64,000 bases of DNA from Prochlorococcus sp. AG-347-J06 (GCA_003281525.1 QCBT01000003.1:44856-108855); one strand, 5' to 3'; positions 1 to 22,204 are shown, counted from the first letter of the stretch. Notes: generated by a model not told the origin, from the letters alone. Numbers and translations: made by a program.

Positions 1-506
1 GCTAAAGAACTAGATGACCATAACCTTACTGCAGCTACATCGTTCTTCAAAGCATTTATTAAAGGCTCCAAAACAATTTGATTATCATAATTAGCTAAAC
101 TCCATGCTGTTGCTCTTCTGACATAAGCATTATCGTCGGTCTTTAAAAGACTTACAAGTTTTTCGACAGCGCTAGGACATGGATTACGACCCAAAGCATA
201 TACAACACTCATTCTTTCAACAGGACAAGGTTGATCAAGTAATGGTAACAAAAGAGGAAAAGATCTTGAATCTCTATATTCACAAAATATTCTTAATCCC
301 TGTATTCTTTCTTCTCTATTACCTTTTAGCATTTTTAATGCTTCATTGCACTCCTGAGTTATGTTTAAACCTTTTGGGAAAGAATCTTCATCAATTTGTT
401 CTAAAGGGTCTATTTCAATTTCTAAGGCCAATTCTCTCGCTAAAACATCTGGGTCAACAGCGATATCAACTAAGCTTTCTTTATTAGGATCCTTATTTTT
501 TGTCAT
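1..506 (-). CDS. HEAT-repeat protein (PBS-lyase-type HEAT repeats), C-terminus outside window
   Basis: An open frame starts at an ATG at 506 and runs off the left edge without a stop, giving 168 residues. After an acidic N-terminal stretch of about 60 residues come alpha-helical repeats of the HEAT/PBS-lyase type, with typical phrases such as SFPLLLPLLDQP, MSVVYALGRN and VRRATAWSLANY. Such proteins are scaffolds or chaperones; in cyanobacteria some attach bilins to phycobiliproteins, but many Prochlorococcus members have no proven role. The start is supported by an in-frame ATG followed by a hydrophilic leader. Because the C-terminus is missing, lyase function cannot be judged. Confidence 0.75.
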   Translation of the reverse strand, partial: MTKNKDPNKESLVDIAVDPDVLARELALEIEIDPLEQIDEDSFPKGLNITQECNEALKMLKGNREERIQGLRIFCEYRDSRSFPLLLPLLDQPCPVERMSVVYALGRNPCPSAVEKLVSLLKTDDNAYVRRATAWSLANYDNQIVLEPLINALKNDVAAVRLWSSSSL

Positions 507-524
507 TTTAAAAAACTAAAGATA

Positions 525-671
525 TTAATTTATAGGAGCAGGAGACATCATATCTCCTGGTAACCAAATTCTTGCACTAACCGCAAAGAAGGCAATCCCA
601 AAGAGTGAAACGATAGCGAAAGGTAAAATTTTTGTCTTAATAAAACCCAAAGATTTAAGATTAATTAACAC
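525..671 (-). CDS. Small single-pass membrane protein, unknown function
   Basis: A frame of 48 codons can be read from a GTG at 671 (a TTG at 650 is the alternative) to a TAA at 525. The product starts with a short basic stretch, has one hydrophobic segment (about residues 16-32, LPFAIVSLFGIAFFAVSA) and ends in a Pro/Met-rich tail. It lies 18 bp after the end of the HEAT-repeat gene start and before rlmN in the same direction. The layout resembles the many tiny thylakoid proteins of cyanobacteria, but I do not recognise the family. Coding is inferred from the clean hydrophobic pattern; the start codon is uncertain. Confidence 0.5.
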   Translation of the reverse strand: MLINLKSLGFIKTKILPFAIVSLFGIAFFAVSARIWLPGDMMSPAPIN

Positions 672-719
672 AATAATAACCTGTTTAAGAGACTTTTAAA
701 AAATTTTTATTAGATAATA

Positions 720-1778
<1,059 letters not shown>

Positions 1779-1795
1779 TTATTTAAAAACTATTT

Positions 1796-1951
<156 letters not shown>

Positions 1952-2002
1952 TTACAAATTTAAAAATCCATTCTAGTCCCTAAATCCAATAATAGATAAT
2001 AT

Positions 2003-6130
<4,128 letters not shown>

Positions 6131-6137
6131 TTAAAGA

Positions 6138-11374
<5,237 letters not shown>

Positions 11375-11595
11375 CCAAGAAAACCTGCGATTTTGTGAGA
11401 TTTACTATTTACTTTTAATCTACTTAATAATTAGTTTTTTAACTTTTCACTTAGAATGAGATCAACCATTAAATCTCGATTTCAACAAAAAACAATCTAA
11501 TAAAGAAGAATTAAATTTTGTTTAATGTTGGTAAATCATTTACTGTGTCAGTTAAATTCAAAAAAATTAAGAAAAATTTCCAGTAATTCCTAATA
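11375..11595 (-). promoter_or_regulatory. Probable rpoBC1C2 promoter/leader region
   Basis: This 221-bp AT-rich gap separates tatD from rpoB, both read on the minus strand. No coding frame or RNA gene is apparent. Its length compared with the very short gaps inside the operon suggests an rpoB promoter and leader. Assignment is by position only; no confident -10/-35 pair was picked. Confidence 0.4.
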
Positions 11596-12405
11596 TTAAC
11601 AGCTGCTACGTCTACTTAACAAGTCAAATTTAAACAAATCTTCAGCATTCTTATATGACTCTCTAGCAATTGTGGTTAATTCAGTAGATCTTAAATCTGC
11701 CATAAAATTGGCAACATTTTCAACAAACGCAGGTTCATTTCTTTTACCCCTATGAGGGACAGGAGCTAAAAATGGTGAGTCGGTTTCAATTAAGTATTTA
11801 TCATTCGGAACTATTTTGGCACACTCATGAATTTCATGTGCTTTTGGGAAAGTGACTATACCACTAAAACTGATGTAAAATCCAAGATTCAAGAATTGCT
11901 GCATTTCTTTTGGTGTGCCTGTCCAACAATGAAGTACACCATCAGGACATTTTCCTTTTTTAGAGAGATCACTACATATCTCAATCATTTCATTTGCAGC
12001 ATCTCTGCAATGGATAATTACTGGCAATTTTAGTTCATAAGCTAACTCCATTTGAGGAATGAGTGCTTCAATCTGCTGAGTTTTATTATCATTTTTAAAA
12101 AAATCCAAGCCTAATTCTCCAATAGCTACAACTCGTCTATCTTCAAGAGCTGATTGTCTTAGAAGAGATTTTGAACTTTGTTCCCATTTTTTTGCTTCTA
12201 GGGGATGCAAACCAACTGAATAGTAAATTTCATTAAATTCATGGGATATTTTTTTCAACTTTGGAATTTCTGTTAATTCGCAACAAGCATGAACTAATTT
12301 TTTTACACCTTTTAAACGCAATCTTAAAACAACATCTTCAAGATCTCTCTCAAAATTTTCAAATATTAAATGACAGTGCGAGTCTATGAGTTCTATATCG
12401 CTCAT
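11596..12405 (-). CDS. tatD: TatD-family metal-dependent DNase/hydrolase
   Basis: The 269-residue TIM-barrel hydrolase shows the metal-binding DSHCHL motif at its N-terminus, E in AIGELGLDF, the mid-barrel His residues (VIIHCRDA, VLHCWTG) and the terminal LIETDSPFLAP motif with its metal Asp. TatD-family proteins act as 3'-5' exonucleases and perhaps as D-aminoacyl hydrolases. It sits between rpsT (18-bp gap) and rpoB, an arrangement I associate with marine cyanobacteria. The exact substrate is not shown by sequence. Confidence 0.9.
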   Translation of the reverse strand: MSDIELIDSHCHLIFENFERDLEDVVLRLRLKGVKKLVHACCELTEIPKLKKISHEFNEIYYSVGLHPLEAKKWEQSSKSLLRQSALEDRRVVAIGELGLDFFKNDNKTQQIEALIPQMELAYELKLPVIIHCRDAANEMIEICSDLSKKGKCPDGVLHCWTGTPKEMQQFLNLGFYISFSGIVTFPKAHEIHECAKIVPNDKYLIETDSPFLAPVPHRGKRNEPAFVENVANFMADLRSTELTTIARESYKNAEDLFKFDLLSRRSSC

Positions 12406-12422
12406 AATAAAAATCTGTCTTT

Positions 12423-12716
12423 TTACTTAATGGCAAGAGTAGTTTTTACAAAATTGTTGATTTTCGATTTTTTATTAGCACCGTTGTTCTTGTGAAGAAC
12501 ATTTTTTTTAACTGCTTTATCAATTAAGCTAAAAGCTTTATTAAGACTTGTTGTAACTAAATTTTTATTATCCTCATTGGGGTTTTTTTTATATTTTTCG
12601 CAGTTCTCTAAGGTTTTTTTAGTTAAAGTCCGAACTGTAGATTTATAAGATTTGTTTATTAAACGATTTCTTTCGGCAATTTGTATTCTCTTTTTTGCTG
12701 ATTTGTTGTTGGCCAC
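12423..12716 (-). CDS. rpsT: 30S ribosomal protein S20
   Basis: The 97-residue, Lys-rich product has the S20 signature: MANNKSAKKRIQIAERNRL at the N-terminus and a helical Lys/Asn-rich body. It binds 16S rRNA at the bottom of the 30S subunit. It heads a minus-strand run followed by tatD. The 124-bp gap to the divergent hisD holds promoters for both directions. Confidence 0.95.
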   Translation of the reverse strand: MANNKSAKKRIQIAERNRLINKSYKSTVRTLTKKTLENCEKYKKNPNEDNKNLVTTSLNKAFSLIDKAVKKNVLHKNNGANKKSKINNFVKTTLAIK

Positions 12717-12840
12717 AGAGGGTGTATTAATAGAAGATTTTTATCATAACAAATAAATCGTCTACTAATCAATCATATATAATCTTAGAAGATATTACAT
12801 TGGGTTTTGAGCCTTTCTATCTATTTGAAAAATTAAGCAA

Positions 12841-14127
12841 ATGAAGATCATAAATAATAAAAAAGAAGCTATTGAAGAATTAAAAAGGATTTCTAATCGA
12901 ACTAATTCAGATAACAATAATAAAATAAATACAATTGTTGAAGAAATTCTTCAAGAGGTAAAAATTTCTGGAGATAAAGCAGTTAAAAAATATACAAAAA
13001 AATTTGATGGTTTCGACCCTGACCCAATGCAAGTGAGTGCGGATCAAATAAAAAATGCATGGGATGAAATTGATAATAATTTGAAGCACTCACTTGTGGT
13101 AGCTCATAAAAGAATTCAAAAATTTCATGAAAAAGAAATTCCTGAATCTTTTACTATAAAAGGTGAATATGGTGATACCGTCCAAAGAAGATGGAGGCCA
13201 GTTAAAAGTGCAGGAATTTATATTCCTGGAGGTAGAGCTGCTTATCCAAGTACAGTATTGATGAATGCTATACCTGCAAAAGTAGCAGGAGTAGAAGAAA
13301 TTATAATGGTATCTCCTGGTAATAAAGAAGGAAAAATAAACAAAACTGTTCTAGCTGCAGCTCACTTATCAGGGATCAATAAAGTATTTAGAATTGGAGG
13401 AGCTCAAGCAATTGGTGCTTTAGCATTTGGCACAAATCAAATCAATAAAGTTGATGTTATTTCAGGTCCAGGGAATATATATGTTACAACTGCGAAAAAA
13501 CTTATTTATGGCTCTACAGGGATTGATTCTTTGGCTGGTCCAAGTGAGATATTAATCATTGCAGATGAAACAGCTCAAAGCACTCATATAGCATCTGATC
13601 TACTAGCGCAAGCGGAACATGATCCTTTAGCTTCATCAATACTTCTAACTACATCAAAGAACCAGGCAAAAGAAGTTTTAGAAGAAATTTATAAAAAAAT
13701 AGATGATCATCCTAGAAAAGAAATTTGCATGCAATCAATAAAAAATTGGAGTTTAATTGTGATTTGCGAGAATTACGAATCATGTGTTGAACTAAGCAAT
13801 AACTTTGCTCCTGAACACCTAGAAATCCTTACTTTAGATTCAAAAAAAATTCTTGCAGGTATAGAGAATGCAGGAGCGATATTTTTAGGAAAATGGACAC
13901 CAGAAGCTGTTGGAGATTATCTTGCGGGACCAAATCATACTTTACCCACTTCAGGAAATTCTAGATTTAGCGGTTCTTTAGGGGTTGAAACTTTTATGAA
14001 AAATACTTCAATAATTGAATTTAATGAAGAAAGTTTAAAAGTTAATAGCCTTGATATTATTAATCTTGCTAAAAGTGAAGGATTACATAGCCACGCTAAC
14101 TCTGTAGAGATAAGATTTGAAGATTAG
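12841..14127 (+). CDS. hisD: Histidinol dehydrogenase
   Basis: HisD carries out the last two NAD-dependent oxidations of histidine synthesis, histidinol to histidinal to histidine. The 428-residue length is standard. Family blocks are visible: [20 protein letters not shown], the [16 protein letters not shown]-region, [10 protein letters not shown] with a zinc-ligand His, and the C-terminal [17 protein letters not shown] with catalytic and zinc His. The gene is alone rather than in a his operon, as is usual in cyanobacteria. Its stop codon overlaps the stop codon of the convergent rpiA by 4 bp. Confidence 0.96.
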   Translation: MKIINNKKEAIEELKRISNRTNSDNNNKINTIVEEILQEVKISGDKAVKKYTKKFDGFDPDPMQVSADQIKNAWDEIDNNLKHSLVVAHKRIQKFHEKEIPESFTIKGEYGDTVQRRWRPVKSAGIYIPGGRAAYPSTVLMNAIPAKVAGVEEIIMVSPGNKEGKINKTVLAAAHLSGINKVFRIGGAQAIGALAFGTNQINKVDVISGPGNIYVTTAKKLIYGSTGIDSLAGPSEILIIADETAQSTHIASDLLAQAEHDPLASSILLTTSKNQAKEVLEEIYKKIDDHPRKEICMQSIKNWSLIVICENYESCVELSNNFAPEHLEILTLDSKKILAGIENAGAIFLGKWTPEAVGDYLAGPNHTLPTSGNSRFSGSLGVETFMKNTSIIEFNEESLKVNSLDIINLAKSEGLHSHANSVEIRFED

Positions 14128-14837
14128 CTAGCTCTTGAGGGTGAGTAAACAACTGGATTGTTGTCTTCAATTTTACCAACTAATACTTTATCTGTAAGAT
14201 CAACAAATAATCCATTTTCTAATACTCCTGGAATATTATTAATCTTCATTTCTATGTCTTTTGGATTCTTAATACCTTCTTTAAATAATACATCTAGGAT
14301 AAGGTTGCCTTGGTCAGTTACAACTGGGCCAGCTTTTTTAGTAGCCATTCTTAAAGAAGAACTGCCATTCATTTCTGAAATGACTTCCTGAACTTGCTTC
14401 CAAGCATTTGGAAGAACTTCTACAGGTAAAGGGAATGATTGATTTAGATTTTGTACGAGTTTAGTTTCATCAACAACAATCAACAACTGATTAGCTTTAG
14501 ATGCCACTAACTTTTCTCTAACATGGCATGCTCCTCCTCCTTTTATTAATTGAAATCCTGGATCAACTTCATCTGCTCCATCAATAGCTAGATCAATTTG
14601 AGATACAGAAGCTAGATCGATAAGTGGGATATCCAGTTCAAGCGCTAAAACTTCTGATTGAAAAGAAGTTGCAACACCTCTTATATTTTGGAGTTTCCCA
14701 GAACGCATTTCATCCGCAAGGCTTTTTATCATTAACGCAGCTGTAGATCCGGAACCTAATCCAAGAATCATGTCACTCTTTACTTCCTTTATTGCTGCAT
14801 CAGCAACTACTTGTTTCATTTGAGTTTGTGAATCCAA
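14124..14837 (-). CDS. rpiA: Ribose-5-phosphate isomerase A
   Basis: RpiA interconverts ribose-5-phosphate and ribulose-5-phosphate in the Calvin cycle and pentose phosphate pathway. The 237-residue product contains [17 protein letters not shown] near the N-terminus, the catalytic-site [11 protein letters not shown], and the [14 protein letters not shown] loop with the catalytic Glu. The gene converges on hisD (4-bp overlap of the 3' ends) and lies 47 bp downstream of the protease gene on the same strand. Confidence 0.96.
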   Translation of the reverse strand: MDSQTQMKQVVADAAIKEVKSDMILGLGSGSTAALMIKSLADEMRSGKLQNIRGVATSFQSEVLALELDIPLIDLASVSQIDLAIDGADEVDPGFQLIKGGGACHVREKLVASKANQLLIVVDETKLVQNLNQSFPLPVEVLPNAWKQVQEVISEMNGSSSLRMATKKAGPVVTDQGNLILDVLFKEGIKNPKDIEMKINNIPGVLENGLFVDLTDKVLVGKIEDNNPVVYSPSRAS

Positions 14838-14884
14838 AATCTTTTTCTCTAATTGTTATAGATTATTAAATTTCAATGGGTGCT

Positions 14885-16039
<1,155 letters not shown>

Positions 16040-16174
16040 TTAATGAATCTAATTGAAGAAAGAGATTATTGTTGTTTTTTTGTTTACATCCATAAAATGC
16101 AAATTTTTAAATTTTTCTATAGAAAAAACTTCTTAATGTGTGAAAATAAATTTTAAATAAATTTAAAAATAAAT

Positions 16175-16642
16175 TTGAATAAAGAAAACAAAAGTAAACT
16201 AGAAACTTTATTAGAAAAAGTTGCTAATGAGCGGGATTTAGAAATCTGCGGTTTAAATATACAAACTAATCAAAATCCAATTGTTATTGAAATAACTATA
16301 AGAAAAACTGATGGGGATGACATTTCCTTAGATGATTGTGCGCTATTTAATACCCCAGCATCTGACGAAATAGAAAAATCAAATCTTTTAAATTGTTCAT
16401 ATGTCTTAGAAATTAGTAGTCAAGGGGTCAGTGATGAACTAACCTCAGAAAGAGACTTCAAAACTTTTAAAGGTTTTCCAGTTAATGTTGAGTTAAACCA
16501 AAAGAATTCAAAAATAAAATTTCTGAATGGTTTACTTTATGAAAAGTCTAAAGATTATTTAGCCATTAACATAAAAGGTAAGATTAAAAAAATCCCTTTT
16601 GATGAAGTACTAAAAATTAGTCTTTGTACATTAAAAGATTAA
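16175..16642 (+). CDS. rimP: Ribosome maturation factor RimP
   Basis: RimP assists 30S subunit maturation. The 155-residue product has the RimP order: an N-terminal alpha/beta domain ([19 protein letters not shown] ... VIEITIRK), the [13 protein letters not shown] segment and the [21 protein letters not shown] motif, followed by a small SH3-like C-terminal domain. The frame begins with a TTG at 16175, with no upstream in-frame ATG that fits. It heads the rimP-nusA-ylxR-infB operon. The 159-bp gap to the divergent protease gene should contain the promoter. Confidence 0.92.
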   Translation: MNKENKSKLETLLEKVANERDLEICGLNIQTNQNPIVIEITIRKTDGDDISLDDCALFNTPASDEIEKSNLLNCSYVLEISSQGVSDELTSERDFKTFKGFPVNVELNQKNSKIKFLNGLLYEKSKDYLAINIKGKIKKIPFDEVLKISLCTLKD

Positions 16643-16676
16643 TTATTTTCAACCATTATTCAAATCCCCATCATAG

Positions 16677-18080
16677 ATGGCATTAGTTATTCTCCCAGGT
16701 TTAAACAATCTCATTGAAGACATTAGTGAGGAAAAAAAGTTACCTCCTAATATCGTGGAATTAGCCTTACGCGAAGCTTTATTAAAAGGATACGAAAAAT
16801 ATAGAAAAACTTTTTACATTGGAGTTAACCAAGATCCATTTGATGAAGAGTATTTCAGTAATTTTGATGTTGGACTAGATCTAGATGAAGAAGGTTATAG
16901 GATATTATCGAGTAAAATAATTGTTGAAGAAGTTGAGAGCGAAGATCATCAAATATCTCTTGTAGAAGTTAAACAAGTAGCTGATGATGCGCAAATAGGC
17001 GACACAGTTGTTTTAGACGTTACTCCAGAAAAAGAGGATTTTGGGCGAATGGCTGCTTCAACAACAAAGCAAGTTTTAGCCCAAAAATTAAGAGATCAAC
17101 AACGAAAAATGATCCAAGAAGAATTTGCGGATTTGGAGGATCCTGTTTTAACTGCAAGAGTTATAAGATTTGAAAGACAATCAGTAATTATGGGAGTTAG
17201 TTCGGGTATTGGTAGACCTGAAGTAGAGGCCGAACTTCCCAAGAGAGATCAATTACCAAATGATAATTATAGAGCAAATGCAACTTTCAAAGTATTTTTG
17301 AAAGAAGTTAGCGAAATTGCAAGAAAAGGGCCGCAACTTTTTGTAAGTAGAGCAAATGCTGGTTTAGTGGTTTATTTATTTGAAAATGAAGTCCCGGAAA
17401 TTCAAGAAGGCACAGTGAAAATTGTTGCTGTTTCAAGAGAAGCCAACCCTCCTTCAAGAGCTGTTGGGCCAAGAACAAAAGTAGCTGTTGATAGTGTCGA
17501 AGAAGAAGTGGACCCTGTAGGTGCCTGTATTGGAGCTAGAGGAGCAAGAATTCAACAAGTAGTAAATGAATTAAGAGGAGAAAAAATTGATGTTATTAAA
17601 TGGTCATCTAATCCAATACAGTATATTTTAAATTCTTTAAGTCCTGCGAAAGTCGATCAAGTAAGACTTGTAGACCCAGCAGGGCAACATGCGCACGTAC
17701 TAGTTCCACCTGATCAATTAAGTCTCGCAATTGGTAGAGAAGGTCAAAATGTAAGACTTGCCGCAAGATTAACTGGTTGGAAGATTGACGTTAAAAACTC
17801 ACATGAATACGATCAGGAAGCAGAAGATGCTGCAGTCTCTGAATTAATCATTCAAAGGGAAGAAGAAGAGAATCTCCAGAGAGAAGCTGAAATAAGATTA
17901 GAAGCAGAACAAGCTGAGCGTGCGGCAGAAGATGCAAGATTAAGAGAGCTTTATCCCCTTCCCGAAGATGAAGAAGAATATGGAGAGGAACAATACGAAG
18001 GAGAAGAATTCACAGATAATGATCCATTAGAGACAGTTCAAGATACTGAGATATCTGCCAAAGAGGAGAAAAAACGGTGA
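16677..18080 (+). CDS. nusA: Transcription termination/antitermination factor NusA
   Basis: The 467-residue NusA binds RNA polymerase and nascent RNA to control pausing, termination and antitermination. Domains in order are the N-terminal polymerase-binding domain (residues 1-130), S1 (about 135-205), then two KH domains with DPVGACIGARGARIQQV and LSLAIGREGQNVRLAARLTGW. It lacks the two C-terminal acidic repeats of E. coli NusA and instead ends in a Glu-rich tail of about 80 residues. Its stop overlaps the ylxR start. Confidence 0.96.
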   Translation: MALVILPGLNNLIEDISEEKKLPPNIVELALREALLKGYEKYRKTFYIGVNQDPFDEEYFSNFDVGLDLDEEGYRILSSKIIVEEVESEDHQISLVEVKQVADDAQIGDTVVLDVTPEKEDFGRMAASTTKQVLAQKLRDQQRKMIQEEFADLEDPVLTARVIRFERQSVIMGVSSGIGRPEVEAELPKRDQLPNDNYRANATFKVFLKEVSEIARKGPQLFVSRANAGLVVYLFENEVPEIQEGTVKIVAVSREANPPSRAVGPRTKVAVDSVEEEVDPVGACIGARGARIQQVVNELRGEKIDVIKWSSNPIQYILNSLSPAKVDQVRLVDPAGQHAHVLVPPDQLSLAIGREGQNVRLAARLTGWKIDVKNSHEYDQEAEDAAVSELIIQREEEENLQREAEIRLEAEQAERAAEDARLRELYPLPEDEEEYGEEQYEGEEFTDNDPLETVQDTEISAKEEKKR

Positions 18081-18349
18081 CACAACAAATCCCTGTTTTG
18101 CGTGTATGCATTTCATGTAGAAAAACATATGACCGGAAAGATCTTTTAAAGATTACTAAAGATTATAAGCAAGGCATCATGCTTAAAAAGGGAATGGGGA
18201 GATCAGCTTACATTTGCAAGTCAAAAAAATGCTACTCAGATTCCAAGATCAAAAAAAAGCTTCAAAAAGCTTTAAAAACATTTTTAGAGCCTGAATTTGT
18301 TGAAATTTTTGAAAAAGAAATTACAAGCTACAATAACTATCCCCATTAA
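18077..18349 (+). CDS. ylxR: YlxR family RNA-binding protein
   Basis: A 90-residue basic protein starts with GTG at 18077, overlapping the nusA stop (GTGA). The family pattern is present: LRVCISCRKTYDRKDLLKIT, then GRSAYICKSKKCYSDSKIKKKLQKAL. Both CxxC-like pairs are visible. YlxR proteins are small putative RNA-binding or nucleoid-associated factors always found between nusA and infB; their function is only partly known. The 4-bp overlap indicates translational coupling. Confidence 0.9.
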   Translation: MTQQIPVLRVCISCRKTYDRKDLLKITKDYKQGIMLKKGMGRSAYICKSKKCYSDSKIKKKLQKALKTFLEPEFVEIFEKEITSYNNYPH

Positions 18350-18405
18350 GGGAATATAATTAAATTAAATCCTCTTCAATTCCAAAAGAGTACAAATCAG
18401 ATTAA

Positions 18406-21400
18406 ATGACTATCAGCGATAAAATCAGAATTTATGAACTTTCCAGAGACTTAAATCTGGAAAATAAAGATATATTGGATGCCGCTCAAAAACTTTCAAT
18501 TTCAGTAAAAAGCCACAGCAGTTCAATTAGTGCAGAGGAAGCAAAAAAAATAAAAAATCTTATTAATAAAAAAAATTCAGATAAAAAAATTCTTTCTATT
18601 AAGAAACCTTCGATTAAAAAAGAAAATTATAAACAAAACAAAGAAAATGAATCTTCAGTTATCTCTTCTATAAAAGGGAAACCTCTTGAAGACAATTCAA
18701 AAAAAAAGCCATTGTTGATTAAACCTCTTAATAAACCTGAGAGTCAAAAAATAATTTCAAATAAACCTACAATTCTCAATAAACCCAAAAATAGCAACAG
18801 TTCACAATCTCAAGCAAATCTTACAAATAAAAATATAAATAGTAAACCTTCACAGAAGGTAAACCAAGATAAAAAAACTTATGCAAATAACACAACCCCA
18901 CCTATCAAAAGTCCGGCAAAACCACCTATTCAACTAATTGCAAAGCCTAAAAATATAAATAATAATGTTAAATCCAATGAATCTTCCCACAACATCTCAA
19001 GTGCAGGGGATAAAAGACGACTATCAAATAAACCTGATCAAAATACGAACAAACCTACAACAAAAATTTTTAATAATAGAATGAAAACCCCTGAGCTCGT
19101 AGGAGCTCCAATAAGAAGAGAAGATCCAAAAATAAATTCTAATAAGCAAAATAACAATAAGCAAAACATTTCTTTTAAACAAACTGTCTCAAACAGATCT
19201 AGTTCTCCCAATAGGCCTGGCATGCCCAATAGGCCTGGTTTGAGAAACAAACCTTCAGATCAAGACAGACCTGGCTCATTTAATAGGCAAGGCAATCCCA
19301 ATAGAACTGGTTCTCCCAATAGACCTGGCATGCCCAATAGAACTGGTTCTCCCAATAGACCTGGCATGCCCAATAGGCCTGGTTTAAGAAATAAACCTTC
19401 AGATCAAGGCAGACCTGGCTCATTTAATAGGCAAGGCGATCGCAATAGACCTAGTTCTCCCAACAGACCTGGCATGCCCAATAGGCCTGGTTCTAAATTC
19501 AATGGCCAAAATCCTTCTGGGATAAGGAAGCCAGTATCACCTAATGAACTTTTACAACTTCAAAAAAATAGTAACTCTGAGAAAGAAAATCTAGGTAAAA
19601 AGAATAACGCAAAACAAAATATAGATGCACCTAAGCAGAAGGCGAAAGCGCCTAATACTCGTCCAAATGCTACTCCAAGTTCCAAAAAACCTCCTCATAG
19701 AGCATTTTCAAATAGTTCAAAGAAACCTGGAAAGACAGACTGGGATGATAGCGCAAAACTTGAAGCATTAAGAAGTAAAAATCCTCAAAAACAAAGGCAG
19801 AAAGTTCATATTATTGGTGAAAATGATGATTCATTAACATCTGAAACCAGTGGATATTCAGGCGAGAAAATTTCAATTTTATCAGCAAGTCTGGCGCGTC
19901 CTAAGAAAGAAAAGACTGAAGAAACTAAATCTCAAAAATCTATCAAACAATTTAAGAAGAAGAAAAAAGAGACCACAAGACAAAGGCAGAGAAGGAGAGC
20001 AATGGAATTAAAGGCTGCAAAAGAGGCCAAACAAGTAAGACCTGAAATGATAATAGTTCCCGAAGATAATTTAACTGTTCAAGAATTAGCTGATAAATTA
20101 AGCCTTGAAAGTTCTGAAATAATAAAATCTCTTTTCTTCAAAGGCATAACGGCAACTGTTACTCAATCACTTGACTTAGCAACTATCGAAACAGTAGCAG
20201 AAGAATTTGGGGTGCCTGTTTTACAAGATGATATCCAAGAAGCTGCTGAGAAAACAGTAGATATGATTGAATCTGATGATATTGATAATCTAATAAGAAG
20301 ACCACCTGTTATTACCGTGATGGGTCATGTGGATCATGGCAAAACAAGTCTTTTAGATTCCATTAGAGAATCAAGAGTAGCTTCGGGGGAAGCAGGAGGC
20401 ATCACTCAACACATAGGAGCTTATCAAGTTGAATTTGAACATGAATCTCAAAAGAAAAAATTAACTTTTCTTGATACCCCTGGTCATGAAGCCTTTACTG
20501 CAATGAGAGCAAGGGGTACAAAGGTTACAGATGTAGCTGTTCTTGTAGTTGCTGCAGATGATGGTTGTAGACCTCAAACACTTGAAGCCATCAGTCATGC
20601 AAGAGCTGCAAAAGTACCAATTGTCGTTGCAATAAATAAAATTGATAAAGAAGGGGCTTCTCCAGACAAAGTAAAGCAGGAACTATCAGAAAAAGATTTA
20701 ATTGCTGAAGATTGGGGAGGCGATACAGTGATGGTTCCAGTAAGTGCTATCAAAAAACAAAACATTGATAAATTACTCGAAATGATCTTATTAGTTTCAG
20801 AGGTAGAAGATCTACAAGCTAACCCTGATAGATTTGCAAAAGGTACTGTAATTGAAGCCCACCTAGACAAAGCAAAAGGACCTGTGGCTACTTTGTTAGT
20901 ACAAAATGGAACCTTGAAATCTGGAGATGTTTTAGCTGCGGGTTCAGTCCTTGGAAAAATTAGAGCAATGGTTGATGAACATGGTAATAGAATCAAAGAA
21001 GCAGGGCCATCATTCCCAGTGGAAGCGCTAGGATTCAGTGAAGTACCCACTGCAGGGGATGAATTCGAAGTCTACCCTGATGAAAAAACTGGTCGAGCCA
21101 TTGTCGGAGAAAGAGCAACAGATGCTAGAGCTACAAAATTAGCTCAGCAAATGGCCTCTAGAAGAGTTAGCCTATCATCCTTATCAACACAAGCAAATGA
21201 TGGAGAACTAAAGGAGTTAAACTTAATTCTTAAGGCTGATGTTCAAGGTAGTGTTGAAGCGATATTAGGATCACTAGAACAATTACCAAAAAATGAGGTT
21301 CAAGTCAGAGTTCTACTTTCTGCTCCCGGAGAAATAACTGAGACGGATATCGATCTTGCTGCTGCATCTGGGTCAGTAATCATTGGATTTAATACCTCAT

Positions 21401-21825
21401 TGGCTTCTGGAGCGAAGAGAGCAGCTGATGCTAATGACGTGGATATAAGAGAATATGAGGTAATTTACAAGCTCCTAGAAGATATTCAGTTAGCCATGGA
21501 AGGGCTACTTGAACCCGATCTTGTCGAAGAATCATTAGGGCAAGCTGAAGTTAGAGCAACTTTCGCAGTCGGTAAAGGAGCTATTGCGGGCTGTTATATC
21601 CAAAGTGGCAAATTACAAAGAAATTGTTCTTTGAGAGTTATTAGATCAGAGAAAGTAATATTTGAGGGTAATTTAGACTCTCTAAAAAGAGCTAAAGATG
21701 ATGTAAAAGAAGTAAATACAGGATTTGAATGTGGAGTTGGCTGCGATAAATTCTCTTCATGGATTGAAGGAGATGTAATCGAAGCATTCAAATTTGTCAC
21801 CAAAAAGAGGACCTTATCTCAATAA
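18406..21825 (+). CDS. infB: Translation initiation factor IF-2
   Basis: IF-2 is the GTPase that brings initiator tRNA to the 30S subunit. The 1139-residue product has a very long, low-complexity, basic N-terminal region (about residues 40-460) rich in Asn, Pro, Lys and Ser, including Asn-Arg-Pro-Gly repeats. The conserved IF2-N domain follows at about 550-600, then the GTPase domain with G1 GHVDHGKT near residues 640-647, DTPGHEAFT and NKIDK. Domains II to IV run to the C-terminus ([22 protein letters not shown]). It is the last gene of the rimP-nusA-ylxR-infB operon. Confidence 0.97.
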   Translation: MTISDKIRIYELSRDLNLENKDILDAAQKLSISVKSHSSSISAEEAKKIKNLINKKNSDKKILSIKKPSIKKENYKQNKENESSVISSIKGKPLEDNSKKKPLLIKPLNKPESQKIISNKPTILNKPKNSNSSQSQANLTNKNINSKPSQKVNQDKKTYANNTTPPIKSPAKPPIQLIAKPKNINNNVKSNESSHNISSAGDKRRLSNKPDQNTNKPTTKIFNNRMKTPELVGAPIRREDPKINSNKQNNNKQNISFKQTVSNRSSSPNRPGMPNRPGLRNKPSDQDRPGSFNRQGNPNRTGSPNRPGMPNRTGSPNRPGMPNRPGLRNKPSDQGRPGSFNRQGDRNRPSSPNRPGMPNRPGSKFNGQNPSGIRKPVSPNELLQLQKNSNSEKENLGKKNNAKQNIDAPKQKAKAPNTRPNATPSSKKPPHRAFSNSSKKPGKTDWDDSAKLEALRSKNPQKQRQKVHIIGENDDSLTSETSGYSGEKISILSASLARPKKEKTEETKSQKSIKQFKKKKKETTRQRQRRRAMELKAAKEAKQVRPEMIIVPEDNLTVQELADKLSLESSEIIKSLFFKGITATVTQSLDLATIETVAEEFGVPVLQDDIQEAAEKTVDMIESDDIDNLIRRPPVITVMGHVDHGKTSLLDSIRESRVASGEAGGITQHIGAYQVEFEHESQKKKLTFLDTPGHEAFTAMRARGTKVTDVAVLVVAADDGCRPQTLEAISHARAAKVPIVVAINKIDKEGASPDKVKQELSEKDLIAEDWGGDTVMVPVSAIKKQNIDKLLEMILLVSEVEDLQANPDRFAKGTVIEAHLDKAKGPVATLLVQNGTLKSGDVLAAGSVLGKIRAMVDEHGNRIKEAGPSFPVEALGFSEVPTAGDEFEVYPDEKTGRAIVGERATDARATKLAQQMASRRVSLSSLSTQANDGELKELNLILKADVQGSVEAILGSLEQLPKNEVQVRVLLSAPGEITETDIDLAAASGSVIIGFNTSLASGAKRAADANDVDIREYEVIYKLLEDIQLAMEGLLEPDLVEESLGQAEVRATFAVGKGAIAGCYIQSGKLQRNCSLRVIRSEKVIFEGNLDSLKRAKDDVKEVNTGFECGVGCDKFSSWIEGDVIEAFKFVTKKRTLSQ
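19201..19494 (+). repeat. In-frame Pro-Asn-Arg-Pro-Gly coding repeats within infB
   Basis: This stretch encodes repeated [10 protein letters not shown] and SPNRPG units. Two 87-bp blocks, 19207-19293 and 19351-19437, differ by about four bases, three of them at third positions of codons or changing one residue (Asp to Gly). A shorter unit is also repeated between them. The near identity points to recent tandem duplication inside a disordered, Arg-rich linker. Confidence 0.9.
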
Positions 21826-21838
21826 TTAAACATCTAGC

Positions 21839-22078
21839 TCATGAATCTTTATTTTTGTCAAGGATTAATAAAGTAGGAAATATTACACAAGCACCCAACT
21901 GTATGAGAAGGTTATTTTGCTGTAATTCAGTCCCGCTTGCAATTCTGGAAAGCATTATTAGAAGTCCCAAAAATGCAGAACCGCTAAAAGCTATCCATAA
22001 TACTCTTCTCAATCCCTTGAAAGGTGCTTGGGATTCCTTTAATAATTTCTTTTTCAATTCAGGATCTATTTTTGACAT
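21839..22078 (-). CDS. DUF3493-family small membrane protein
   Basis: A 79-residue frame from an ATG at 22078 encodes MSKIDPELKKKLLKESQAPFKGLRR followed by two hydrophobic segments (about residues 28-48 and 56-72). The N-terminal pattern (basic helix then APFKGLRRVLW) matches the cyanobacterial and plastid DUF3493 family, related to the C-terminal region of photosystem II assembly factors of the LPA type. A TTG four codons upstream is less likely than the ATG. The gene converges on infB with a 13-bp gap. Function is unproven. Confidence 0.75.
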   Translation of the reverse strand: MSKIDPELKKKLLKESQAPFKGLRRVLWIAFSGSAFLGLLIMLSRIASGTELQQNNLLIQLGACVIFPTLLILDKNKDS

Positions 22079-22132
22079 AAAATCTTTCAATTATAAAATT
22101 AAGTCTATATGAAAAATCCAATATTTAATTTG

Positions 22133-22204
22133 GCCGATATAGCTCAGAGGTAAAGCAACTGTCTCGTAAACAGTAGGTCATTGGTTCAATTCCAATTATC
22201 GGCA
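22133..22204 (+). tRNA. trnT-CGT: tRNA-Thr (anticodon CGT)
   Basis: A 72-nt cloverleaf can be folded: acceptor GCCGATA/TATCGGC, D arm GCTCAGAGGTAAAGC, anticodon stem ACTGT/ACAGT with loop CTCGTAA (anticodon CGT), and T arm ATTGG-TTCAATT-CCAAT with the discriminator A. CCA is not encoded. The 5' end may be off by one base. It lies between the DUF3493 gene and the glycosyltransferase. Confidence 0.93.

Noticed and set aside
179..487. Plus-strand frame of 102 codons at the left edge
   Set aside because: It is antisense to the HEAT-repeat gene, whose minus-strand frame makes a much better protein.
14124..14127. Four-base overlap of hisD and rpiA stops as a regulatory oddity
   Set aside because: Tight convergent ends are common in compact Prochlorococcus genomes.
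19201..19494. Possible CRISPR array
   Set aside because: The repeats are in-frame codons of infB with irregular spacing and no distinct spacers.
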